Assembly (NCBI RefSeq): GCF_008364825.1
Contig: NZ_VTTO01000010.1
Coordinates: forward strand, 62,001-126,000
Length of the DNA stretch: 64,000 nt
Direction: 5' to 3'
DNA from: Azospirillum sp. B21
GTDB lineage: Bacteria; Pseudomonadota; Alphaproteobacteria; Azospirillales; Azospirillaceae
In this document: positions 54,985-63,187 of the stretch, piece by piece
Layout: each line of letters starts with the position of its first letter
Position numbering within the stretch: position 1 is the stretch's first letter
Notes under the pieces: generated by a model
Database searches by the model: none
Told to the model about the DNA's origin: nothing
Seen by the model: only the letters and a program-made list of their open reading frames with translations
Position numbers and translations under genes: made by a program

Positions 54985-55037
54985 ATTTTCGCTCGCGAAT
55001 ATGCGGTCAGTTATATCCCCAGCAACTTTTGGGTCAA
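54985..55037 (-). promoter_or_regulatory. pot operon promoter with downstream operator palindrome
   Basis: On the minus strand TTGACC (55032-55037), 16 bases, TATAAC (55010-55015). Directly after the expected start lies ATATTCGC-GA-GCGAAAAT (54985-55002), an inverted repeat with 7 of 8 arm positions matching. A repressor bound there would block initiation; the protein is unknown. Confidence 0.5.
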
Positions 55038-55156
55038 TGCCACAATTGTCGCGTTTTGTTTCCGAACTGAAAGACGAGACGGCACAAGGTGTTTCCAGAC
55101 GATCGCATGTATTTCGACGGGTGCGGATGGAACCGACAGCCTCCCTGCCACCTCCC

Positions 55157-55531
55157 TCAACTCTGCGCCGTCAGCACCACGCCAAGCACGACCAGCAGCG
55201 TGCCGATCAGGCGGGTCAGGCTCATGCTTTCGCCCAGCAGCAGGACTCCGAGCGCCAGCGTGACCAGGAAGCCCAGCCCGACGAACGGATAGGCCATTGT
55301 GACCTCGACCTTCGCCAGAACGGCCAGCCACACCACCATGCCCAGCCCATAGCAGGCGAGGCCGGTCAGGATATGCGGCGTGGCGACGACCGACAGGGCG
55401 ATCCGCCCGGCCTCCCCCTGCGCCAGGGCGGTCGATACCGCCGGGCTGGACATGCCGATCTTCAGGGAAATCTGAGCGATGGCGGACAGCGTGACGCTCA
55501 GCAGGATCAATCCGACGACAGCGATAGGCAT
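55157..55531 (-). CDS. Small four-helix SMR/EamA-type membrane protein, possible lipid-sugar flippase subunit
   Basis: 124 residues, almost entirely hydrophobic, four predicted helices: LILLSVTLSAIAQISLKIG, ILTGLACYGLGMVVWLAVLAK, EVTMAYPFVGLGFLVTLALG and RLIGTLLVVLGVVLTA. The pattern A-Q-..-LK in helix 1, W-L-A-VL-KV-E-VT-AYP in helices 2-3 and GE-..-R-.G..LI/VV-GV in helix 4 matches small multidrug resistance proteins and the ArnE/ArnF subunits that flip undecaprenyl-phosphate-aminoarabinose. ATG 55531 has GGAG eight bases upstream. It follows the three-domain fusion gene by 41 bases on the same strand. A flippase for a polyprenyl-phosphate sugar is inferred from this neighbour; a drug/metabolite exporter is the alternative. 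Confidence 0.8.
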   Translation of the reverse strand: MPIAVVGLILLSVTLSAIAQISLKIGMSSPAVSTALAQGEAGRIALSVVATPHILTGLACYGLGMVVWLAVLAKVEVTMAYPFVGLGFLVTLALGVLLLGESMSLTRLIGTLLVVLGVVLTAQS

Positions 55532-55572
55532 GGGAACTCCGGCAGGATGGCGGAAGACGGGGGAGCGGCTGT

Positions 55573-58479
55573 TCAGGTCCGGCCGAAGACGAGCACGACG
55601 GCGCAGACCAGACCTATGGCGAGGCTCCACTTGTCGCGGGCGGCGAACACCACCGGATCGTCGTGCATCAGCCCGCGGTGGGTCTGCAGCCACACCCGCC
55701 CGATCCAGAAGAGCAGAAGCGGGCAGATGATCCACAGCACCTGCGGCTGGTCGTAGACGCGCCCGACCTCCGGGCTGTTGATGTAGAGGGCCATCACCAG
55801 CACCGAGAGGAAGCCGGCGGAAACGCCGATGGATTGCAGGACCGGCATGTCGGCGGTCAGGTAGCCGCGCCCCTCCGCCTGCCCGAGCCCGAGTTTCACC
55901 ATGCTGTCCATCTCCGAATAGCGCTTCACCATCGCGAGGCTGAGGAAGAGGAACATGGAAAAGGCCAGCAGCCAGAAGGACGGGACGATGGCCGTCGCCG
56001 TGGCGCCACCCAGCACACGCAGCGAATAGAGCCCGGCCAGCAGCATCACGTCCCAGATCACCCGGTTCTTGGCGAACAGGTTGTAGAACAGCGACGAGGC
56101 GGCATAGGTCGCCAGCGCGGCCAGGAACAGCGGCGGCAGGGTCAGCACCGACAGGACGAGGCTCGCCAGCAGCAGGCCGGGGATCAGCGACAGGCCGAGG
56201 TCGAGCGGCAGGTCACCCGCGGCGAAGGGCCTCCGGCACTTGCGCGGGTGGCGCCGGTCGGCGGGCAGGTCGAGCAGGTCGTTCAGCACATAGATGCTCG
56301 ACGCGCACAGCCCGAAGGCGAGGAAGGCCGCCACCGCCTGCAGGGCCGGCCCGATCTCGCCCAGCTTCTGGCCAGCCAACAGGGGCACGAAGACCAGAAG
56401 GTTCTTCAGCCACTGGTGCAGGCGCAACGCCTTCAGGATCAGCAGCAGGCGCGGCCGGCGCGGGGTTGCGATGGTCTCGATCGGGCACAGGGTCGCGGCA
56501 TGGCGCACCACCGCGGCGGACGCATCCACCGCGATGCCGCGGCGGGCGGCGCGCCAGACGGCATAGTCGGCCTCGTCATTGCCGATGTAGTCGAAGGCCC
56601 CGAACGGCACCTGCGCCCGGATTGCCTCCAGTTTGCGCTCGCTCTTCAGGTTGACGGTGTCGCTGCTGGCGAGGACCTGATCGAACAGGCCCAGATGGCG
56701 GGCGATGGCATCGGCGTAGCGGTGGTGTGCCGCGGTGGCCAGCACCAGCCGGCGGCCGCGTTCGCGCTCCGCCTGCAGCCGCTCCAGAACGGCTTGGTTG
56801 TAGACCAGACCGGCCGGATCGATGTCCACCCGCCGGGCCAATTCCGCCTTCAGCCGCGCTTTGCCCCCGGCCAGCCAGACCGGCACCAGCAGCGCGGTCC
56901 AGGGCCGCGCCTTAATCAACCCGAACAGCGATTCATAGAGCAGGTCGGTCCGCAGCAGCGTGCCGTCGAGGTCGACGAACAGCGGGGGCTCCGCCGCGAC
57001 CGGTGATGCCGGCAGTTCGACCGCGGCAGCCGGAGCAAAGGCCGCGACGTCGGTAGCGGGAGCGGGAGCGGGAGCGACAGCACCGGCAACCGCGTCCACA
57101 CCTCTTTCGGCAGTCCCTCCCCGGCCCGGTCCGGGCATTGCGGTGCGGTCATGCCGGCCGGTCAGCACGCACACCAGCCCCAGCAGCATCAGCGTGGCGA
57201 AGAACAGGTAGGACTGCAGGATGTTCAGCGGCGTCGCGGCCAGCGCATTGACCGGCCAGAACAGCAGATTGCCGGCCAGGAAATAGGCGGTCGCCAGCAA
57301 CACGAAGGCTCCCGCAGGACGCCTCACGCCGGGCTCCAGCAGGATGAGAAAGGCCAGCGCGAAGGCCGGCAGCAGGATCCCGTAATGATGCACCCAGGCG
57401 ACCGGAGACCCGGTGGTGAAGCAGACGCCGGCGACGGCGAAGGCGGCGATCCGGTCCGTGCCGCGGTCGCGGCGGCGCCACAGCAGGCCGAAGGCGAAGA
57501 AGGCGATGCCGGAAAGCTGCGTCGCGATATGCACCACGGGGTGGTAGGGGGCGAAGGCCTCCGCCGACCAGTCCAGATTGTTGCCGTTGTGCAGCAGGCG
57601 GTTGACCAGCCCGTTGACGGTTTGGTTGACGTGATAGCTCTCGCCGTGACGGCCGATGAACAGCAGCACGTCGAGGTAATCGATCATCGGCGCGAAGCCG
57701 TAGAGCAGGGTCGCCACCGCCACGCCGGGGACCACCACGGCCGCCCAGCCGGCCGCCATGCGCCAGTCCCCCCGCAGGACCGCCCAGGCCAGGAACAGCG
57801 ACATCTGCGGCTTCATCAGCGTCGATGCGCCGAGCAGCGCGCCGCACAGCGCCCGGCGGTCGCGCAGCAGGGCGATGCAGGCGAAGACGAAGGCGGCATT
57901 CAGCCAGACCTGCACCTGCCCCAGCGAAAAGGCCTTCAGCACCGGATAGAAGCACAGGGTCGCGGCGAAGCCGAACCCACCCAGCAGCACCTGGGTCAGC
58001 CGGTCGTCCCGCACGCCAGGCAGCCGCAGCCATGCCGCCATCTCCAGCATCAGGATCGCCATGCCGGCCGCCGTCGCCAGCACGAACATCAGGTTGATGC
58101 GTGAGAACGCCGCGAGAGTCAGGATACCGGCCGCCTGCATCGCCTCCAGCGGCAGAAGCGAGGTCACGGGATACTGGAACTTGATGCGCTGCTGGAAGAA
58201 CACGCCTTCATAGACATTTTCGCCGGGGCGGTCGTGCAGCCAGTTCAGCGCCGCGATCATCGGATCCCACGAATCGACCGGAACCAGATCCTGGTTTTCC
58301 AACACGAACAGATTCTGGATGTCGGTCAGGTTGCTGGCATGGCCGCCACGGTGAAGCGCCAGCCCGAGCAGGCCGGTGGTCAGCACGACGAACAGCAGCG
58401 CCAGGACGACGACGCGCTGGATCCGCCCGGCTCGATGGACACCTGTTGGAAGGGATGTGATCGCGGGCTGCATGCTCAT
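55573..58479 (-). CDS. Three-domain fusion: GT87-like glycosyltransferase, HAD phosphatase, UbiA-type decaprenyl-phosphate phosphoribosyltransferase
   Basis: 968 residues from ATG 58479; the frame is open further upstream without conservation I can judge. Residues 1-440 are a polytopic GT-C type transferase of the DUF2029/GT87 kind, with LKAFSLGQVQVWLNAAFVFA and GASTLMKPQMSLFLAWA. After a Pro/Ala linker, residues about 497-670 are a HAD phosphatase starting PLFVDLDGTLLRTD. Residues about 680-968 are a UbiA prenyltransferase with LRLHQWLKNLLVF, NDLLDLPADRRHP (the metal-binding NDxxDxxxD) and DDPVVFAARDK near the C-terminus. Fused HAD-UbiA proteins are known as decaprenyl-phosphoryl-5-phosphoribose phosphatase/synthase. 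GT87 includes mycobacterial AftC, which uses decaprenyl-phosphoryl-arabinose. Proposed product: an arabinosylated surface glycan. The epimerase pair (DprE1/DprE2) is not in the window. Confidence 0.88.
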   Translation of the reverse strand: MSMQPAITSLPTGVHRAGRIQRVVVLALLFVVLTTGLLGLALHRGGHASNLTDIQNLFVLENQDLVPVDSWDPMIAALNWLHDRPGENVYEGVFFQQRIKFQYPVTSLLPLEAMQAAGILTLAAFSRINLMFVLATAAGMAILMLEMAAWLRLPGVRDDRLTQVLLGGFGFAATLCFYPVLKAFSLGQVQVWLNAAFVFACIALLRDRRALCGALLGASTLMKPQMSLFLAWAVLRGDWRMAAGWAAVVVPGVAVATLLYGFAPMIDYLDVLLFIGRHGESYHVNQTVNGLVNRLLHNGNNLDWSAEAFAPYHPVVHIATQLSGIAFFAFGLLWRRRDRGTDRIAAFAVAGVCFTTGSPVAWVHHYGILLPAFALAFLILLEPGVRRPAGAFVLLATAYFLAGNLLFWPVNALAATPLNILQSYLFFATLMLLGLVCVLTGRHDRTAMPGPGRGGTAERGVDAVAGAVAPAPAPATDVAAFAPAAAVELPASPVAAEPPLFVDLDGTLLRTDLLYESLFGLIKARPWTALLVPVWLAGGKARLKAELARRVDIDPAGLVYNQAVLERLQAERERGRRLVLATAAHHRYADAIARHLGLFDQVLASSDTVNLKSERKLEAIRAQVPFGAFDYIGNDEADYAVWRAARRGIAVDASAAVVRHAATLCPIETIATPRRPRLLLILKALRLHQWLKNLLVFVPLLAGQKLGEIGPALQAVAAFLAFGLCASSIYVLNDLLDLPADRRHPRKCRRPFAAGDLPLDLGLSLIPGLLLASLVLSVLTLPPLFLAALATYAASSLFYNLFAKNRVIWDVMLLAGLYSLRVLGGATATAIVPSFWLLAFSMFLFLSLAMVKRYSEMDSMVKLGLGQAEGRGYLTADMPVLQSIGVSAGFLSVLVMALYINSPEVGRVYDQPQVLWIICPLLLFWIGRVWLQTHRGLMHDDPVVFAARDKWSLAIGLVCAVVLVFGRT

Positions 58480-59120
58480 ACTTGGCCATCCATCGGTTGC
58501 GTCGAGACGATGCGTTTCCGCCGGTTCGACAAGCCGGCAGAGCAAAGAGGGCGCACACCACGGCGACGCGGCGCGCAATGCCCACGGCAAATGCGGTCGA
58601 AAGGCTTGACTGTTCTCAAGGTAGATAACAAATTGGCCACTGCGGCATCACCGGGTGGCGCTGGCGCTTCCTTTTTCAGACCAACTGTATGGCTGAAAAA
58701 TACATCACTGTTTTATTTTGAAAGTCTTCGATTTCGTGTGCGGTCGCCCATAATCGAGATATCGGCAACCTCGCGTTTTTCTGCTTTCTGCCCACGACCG
58801 GGCAGCGCGGACGTGGAAAGCCGCGGCACCGGGCGCCTGGACGGGGTGGGAATGCCTCCCCACCGGGTTAAGACTTGGGCCGGGATGGGCCGGGATGCGC
58901 CCGCAGGGTGGAGCGTTCCGCCGGATGTCGGGAAAATCCGGGTGGATGGACTCACGGAAGGAGAATTGGCCGGCGCGAAGCGGCAGACGGCGGTCGCCCT
59001 CGGCCAACGCGGAGATGCGCAGGAAGCGGTTTTCGGATACGTAGAGGGGCGGTCTGCGGGAACCCCCGCCGGCCGCCCCTGTCGTCTACCGGGCCCCTGT
59101 TGTCTACCGATAGGTTCGGA
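58480..59120. other. 640-base gap between the fusion gene and puuA
   Basis: The stretch 58600-58800 is notably AT-richer than the genes around it and probably contains the promoter of the fusion gene, but no confident -35/-10 pair could be fixed. Near 59080-59105 the sequence CCCCTGTYGTCTACCG occurs twice in tandem, just past the puuA stop. No gene with a start signal was seen. Confidence 0.4.
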
Positions 59121-60464
59121 TCAGACGTTCAGCAGCAGGTTCTCGCGTTCCCACGAGCTGATGACGCGGTTGTAGGCCTCGTACTCCGCCTGCTTCACGC
59201 AGGTGACGGCATCGATGAAGCGTTCGCCGAGGATTTCCTTCAGCGGCTTGCAGGCGTTGAACTTGGTCAGCGCCTCCGACTGGTGGCGCGGCAGGGTGAA
59301 GGCGAGGCGATAGGCGGACCCCTTGATCGGGTCGTTCGGCTCCAGCCCCTGGGTCATGCCGATATAGCCGCAGGCAAGCGACGCGGCGATGGCGAGATAG
59401 GGGTTGGCGTCGGCGCCTGCCACCCGGTTCTCCACCCGGCGGGCGTCGGGCTGCGACACCGGCACGCGCAGGCCGGTGGTGCGGTTGTCGCGGCCCCAGT
59501 GCACGTTGATCGGCGCATCGGAGTTCGGAACCAGCCGCCGGTAGCTGTTGACGTTGGGCGCCAGCAGCGGCATCGCGTAGGGCAGGTATTTCTGCAGGCC
59601 GGCGACATGCGACATGAACAGGTCGCTGTCGGTACCGTCGGGGTTGGAGAACAGGTTGCGGCCGCTGTCGGTATCCACCACCGACTGGTGGATGTGCATG
59701 GCGCTGCCGGGTTCGCCCTGCATCGGCTTGGCCATGAAGGTGGCGTAGATCTGGTGGCGGATCGCCGCCTCGCGCGCCGTGCGCTTGAACAGGAAAGCCT
59801 GGTCGGCCAGTTCCAGCGCGTCGCCGTGGTTGAAGTTGATCTCGATCTGGGCGGCGCCGGCCTCGTGGGTCAGCGTGTCGATGTCGATGTCCTGCTTTTC
59901 GCAGAAATCATAGACCGCTTCGAAGATCGGGTCGAATTCGTTGACCGCGTCGATGCCGAAGGCCTGCCGACCGCTTTCCATCCGGCCGTTGCGACCCACC
60001 GGCGGCACCAGCGGGTAATCGGGGTCCTTGTTGACCTGGACTAGGAAGAATTCCAGTTCCGGCGCCACCATCGGCTTCCAGCCGCGCTCCTCGTACAGCG
60101 ACAGGACGCGCTTCAGCACATGGCGGGGCGAGACGTCGACCGGGCGGCCGTCGGCATAGACGCAGTCGGTGATGACCTGCGCCGTCGGTTCGTTGTACCA
60201 GGGGACGAAGCGGATCGTGCGTTCGTCCGGGATCATGTAGATGTCGGAATTCTCGTCCGACGTGATGTCCTCGTCGTCGGGAAATTCACCGGTCACGGTC
60301 TGGACGAAGATCGCCTCTGGCAGGCGCAGGCCGCGGTCGCGCAGGATGCGGAGGAACTTCTCGGCGGGGACGATCTTTCCCCGCGCGATGCCCGACATGT
60401 CGGGCACCAGGCATTCGACTTCGGTAATGCGGTTCTTCTTGATGAAGTCTTCCATAAAACCCAT
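59121..60464 (-). CDS. puuA: Gamma-glutamylputrescine synthetase (glutamine synthetase family)
   Basis: 447 residues. Ligates glutamate to putrescine using ATP, the first step of the Puu pathway. The N-terminal beta-grasp region (VECLVPDMSGIARGKIVPAEKF) is typical of GlnA-like type III/PuuA proteins. The catalytic domain has VAPELEFFLVQ (metal-binding Glu), EAGAAQIEINF, SAMHIHQSV, RLVPNSDAP and RVENRVAGADANPYLAIAA. Its length and the GIARGK motif separate it from true glutamine synthetase. ATG 60464 or ATG 60455 (MEDFIKKN) could be the start. It is divergent from puuB with a 168-base shared region. The polyamine transporter nearby supports the putrescine role; another amine substrate is possible. 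Confidence 0.88.
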   Translation of the reverse strand: MGFMEDFIKKNRITEVECLVPDMSGIARGKIVPAEKFLRILRDRGLRLPEAIFVQTVTGEFPDDEDITSDENSDIYMIPDERTIRFVPWYNEPTAQVITDCVYADGRPVDVSPRHVLKRVLSLYEERGWKPMVAPELEFFLVQVNKDPDYPLVPPVGRNGRMESGRQAFGIDAVNEFDPIFEAVYDFCEKQDIDIDTLTHEAGAAQIEINFNHGDALELADQAFLFKRTAREAAIRHQIYATFMAKPMQGEPGSAMHIHQSVVDTDSGRNLFSNPDGTDSDLFMSHVAGLQKYLPYAMPLLAPNVNSYRRLVPNSDAPINVHWGRDNRTTGLRVPVSQPDARRVENRVAGADANPYLAIAASLACGYIGMTQGLEPNDPIKGSAYRLAFTLPRHQSEALTKFNACKPLKEILGERFIDAVTCVKQAEYEAYNRVISSWERENLLLNV

Positions 60465-60632
60465 GGGTATGGCGGACCGCTCCGGGCGATGGGCAGCCCC
60501 CTCCGTGCTGTGGACGACAGCGACACTATGACGCCGTTCCAGCGGGCCGCGCCAGAGGGTTCCGCATGACCGTTCGGTGAAACATCCGCCTTTCCGTTGA
60601 CCTCCCCCATCGGCTGGGACTTAACTGCGGCC

Positions 60633-61913
60633 ATGCCGAAAGCCTCATACCTGAACAGCTGGTACGCGGCCTCCGCCGCCCCCCGTGCCGACCGCCCGAT
60701 CCTGGAGGGGGACGTCGCCTGCGACGTCTGCATCGTCGGCGGCGGCTATACCGGCCTGACCGCGGCGCTGGAACTGGCGGAGCGCGGCTTCGACGTCGTG
60801 CTGCTGGAGGCGGAGCGCTGCGGCTGGGGCGCTTCGGGCCGCAACGGCGGGCAGATCATCACCGGTTACAACAAGCCGATGGCAACCATCGAAAGCTGGG
60901 TCGGCCGGGAGGATGCGCGCCGCCTGTGGGAGTTCGGGGAGGAGGCGAAGACCCAGCTGGCCCAGCGGGTGGAGCGCCACGCCATCGCCTGCGACCTGAC
61001 CTGGGGCTTCGCCTATGCCGCGCTGAAGCCCCGCCACATGCAGGACGTGGCCGCACTGGAGCGCGAGATGCGCGACGGCTATGGCTATGACCGGGTGCGG
61101 CGGCTGGACGGCGCCGGCATCCGCGAGCATGTCGGCAGCGAGGCCTATATCGGCGGCCTTCTGGACGAGGGCAGCGGCCATCTGCACCCACTGAACTACG
61201 CGCTCGGCCTCGCCCGCGCCGCCGATGCCGCCGGGGTGCGCATCTTCGAGCACAGCCGCGCCATTGCCATGGACAGCGGGGTGGCGCCCTGGATCCGCAC
61301 CGGACGCGGGCGGGTGACGGCGAAGCACCTTATTCTGGCCGGCAACGCCTATCTCGGCGGGCTGGCCCCGGCGCTGGAGCGGACCATCATGCCGGTGGCG
61401 ACCTACATGATCGCCACCGAACCGCTGGGCGAGGAGCGAGCGCTCGCTCTATTGCCGACCAACATCGCGGTTTCGGACATGAAGTTCTCGCTCGATTACT
61501 TCCGTCGTTCCGCCGACCACCGGCTGCTGTTCGGCGGCGGCGTCAGCTATTCCGGGGTGGACGCGCCGGGGCTGAAGCAGGCGATGCGGCTGAAGATGCT
61601 GGCGATCTATCCGGAGCTGAAGGACGCCCGCATCGATTACTTCTGGGGCGGGCGGGTCGCCATCACCATGAACCGCATGCCGCATCTGGGCCGGCTGTCG
61701 CCCACCACGCTGTACGCCCATGGTTATTCCGGCCATGGCGTGGCGCTGGCCGGCATGGCCGGCCGGGTGATGGCGGAGGCGGTCGGCGGCAGCGCCGCCC
61801 GATTCGACGTGTTCGCCCGCATTCCCCACACGCCCTTCCCCGGCGGACGGCGGTTCCGCACCCCGGCGCTGGTCCTCGCAATGATGTGGTTCCGCCTGCG
61901 CGATCTGCTGTAG
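60633..61913 (+). CDS. puuB: FAD-dependent gamma-glutamylputrescine oxidase
   Basis: 426 residues, DAO-family flavoprotein. The N-terminus SYLNSWYAASA is characteristic of PuuB. The dinucleotide-binding loop is CDVCIVGGGYTGLTAALELAE, followed by LEAERCGWGASGRNGGQI, the flavin-site phrase of this family, and near the C-terminus YFWGGRVAITMNRMPHLG and AHGYSGHGVALAG. It oxidises gamma-glutamylputrescine to the aldehyde with release of ammonia and H2O2. ATG 60633 is chosen over an in-frame TTG 60597 because conservation begins at MPKASYLNSWY. It is divergent from puuA; the dehydrogenase and hydrolase (puuC, puuD) are not in the window. Confidence 0.9.
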   Translation: MPKASYLNSWYAASAAPRADRPILEGDVACDVCIVGGGYTGLTAALELAERGFDVVLLEAERCGWGASGRNGGQIITGYNKPMATIESWVGREDARRLWEFGEEAKTQLAQRVERHAIACDLTWGFAYAALKPRHMQDVAALEREMRDGYGYDRVRRLDGAGIREHVGSEAYIGGLLDEGSGHLHPLNYALGLARAADAAGVRIFEHSRAIAMDSGVAPWIRTGRGRVTAKHLILAGNAYLGGLAPALERTIMPVATYMIATEPLGEERALALLPTNIAVSDMKFSLDYFRRSADHRLLFGGGVSYSGVDAPGLKQAMRLKMLAIYPELKDARIDYFWGGRVAITMNRMPHLGRLSPTTLYAHGYSGHGVALAGMAGRVMAEAVGGSAARFDVFARIPHTPFPGGRRFRTPALVLAMMWFRLRDLL

Positions 61914-61977
61914 TCTGCGGGGGCAATCCACATTTTCTCCCGCCCCGCCCTTCCCACGCCGAGTACCGCCCCCGCCC

Positions 61978-63030
61978 ATGACCGACACCTCCAGCAGCGA
62001 CGAGACCACCCCCTCTTCGGAGACCGCCCTGGCCGCGGATGCCGCCCCGGACGCTGCGGTCGCCGAAAAGGCCGCGCAGGAGAATGTGCTGGTCCAGCCG
62101 ATGCGGGACACGCATTTCGACTTCCAGCACAAGGTGTTCAGCCTGCCCGGCGCCTTCTTCTGCCAGGAGCCGAACAGCAAGGAGCCGGTGCTGAACATCC
62201 TGCTGGGCGACCTGAAGGCGACGCTGGCTTTCCCCACCCTGATGGAATCCTTCCAGATCGAGGACGGCACCCACGACGCCCGGCTGCTGGAGGTCATCGA
62301 ACAGGGGCTGGCCTTCGTGAAGCAGATCCGGCCGGGCGAGGAAATCCCGGGGGAACTGCTGGACGGCCGCGCCTCCTGGTCGGTGGAGGACAAGCACCGC
62401 ATCATCGCCAAAGGGCGGCTGACCGTGCAGATCGTGTCGTCCTCCACCGGCAACGAAATGATCGTGTCGGACATCGACGAGCTGGAACAGCTGGTCGAGG
62501 ATCCGCAGACGAAGGAGCGGATGAAGGCCGCCTTCGCCAAGATCGCGGAGCGGCTGAAGCTGACCAACAATGCCGAACAGTATCTGACCGACCGTGTCGA
62601 CGATCTGGCGCAGGAGCTGTCCTACATCGAGGCGTTGCGCGATCGCTTCAAGCACATCCGCCGAATCGATCAGGCGATCGCGAAGCTCGCCACCATCTAC
62701 CGCACCGACCGCACCTTCTGCAGCGAGTTGAACCGGATGCAGGGGCTGATCCGCAAGCCCTTGCGCGAGTACGACCTGATCTTCGATCAGGCCGACGCCC
62801 AGACCGGCGACATCGTCGGCGCGCTGCGCAACTTCCACCCCACCATCCAGTTCATCCGCAAGATCCGCGACGATCTGCGCGCCAAGCTGCTGGAATGGGA
62901 GGAACTGCTGCAGGGCTGGGACGAGGTCACGATGGAACGCTCGCCGAAGGTGGAGGCGTTGCAGAAGCAGACCTACCGGTTCCTGGCAAGCCGCTACATC
63001 GAGACGACGGTGTGGAAGCGGGGGGGATGA
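61978..63030 (+). CDS. Conserved-looking protein of unknown function, acidic N-terminus and coiled coil
   Basis: 350 residues, soluble, function not recognised. Residues 1-35 are acidic and Ser/Thr/Ala-rich and probably disordered. The middle (DFQHKVFSLPGAFFCQEPNSKEPVLNILLG at about 48-75) looks like a compact alpha/beta domain. From about residue 175 to 330 the protein is a long charged helical region (KERMKAAFAKIAERLK, LEWEELLQGWDEV) likely to form a coiled coil. It starts 64 bases after puuB on the same strand and is followed by an inverted repeat, then by the convergent smc gene. It is well-formed (no rare-codon or frame oddities), so it is very likely a real gene. Confidence 0.75.
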   Translation: MTDTSSSDETTPSSETALAADAAPDAAVAEKAAQENVLVQPMRDTHFDFQHKVFSLPGAFFCQEPNSKEPVLNILLGDLKATLAFPTLMESFQIEDGTHDARLLEVIEQGLAFVKQIRPGEEIPGELLDGRASWSVEDKHRIIAKGRLTVQIVSSSTGNEMIVSDIDELEQLVEDPQTKERMKAAFAKIAERLKLTNNAEQYLTDRVDDLAQELSYIEALRDRFKHIRRIDQAIAKLATIYRTDRTFCSELNRMQGLIRKPLREYDLIFDQADAQTGDIVGALRNFHPTIQFIRKIRDDLRAKLLEWEELLQGWDEVTMERSPKVEALQKQTYRFLASRYIETTVWKRGG

Positions 63031-63049
63031 GGGTTGTGAGGTGTCGGGG

Positions 63050-63179
63050 GTGCGGAGTTAGACCCCCACCTTAATCCTCCCCCGCTGGGCGGGGGAGGAG
63101 ACAAGTGCTTGTTCGGAAAGGCCGCGGCAGTCCCTCCCCCGCCCAGCGGGGGAGGATAGGTGGGGGTCTAACTCCGCAC
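63050..63179. repeat. Composite inverted repeat between the unknown gene and smc
   Basis: The outer arms GTGCGGAGTTAGACCCCCACC (from 63050) and its complement (ending 63179) can pair. Inside each arm is a perfect small palindrome CCTCCCCCGC-N-GCGGGGGAGG. The central spacer, about 30 bases, has GACA at its left and GGCAGTCCC at its right end, the same landmarks as in the element at 1101-1241. It sits between two convergent transcripts, where it could serve as a two-way terminator. Confidence 0.75.
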
Positions 63180-63187
63180 TCACCCCC

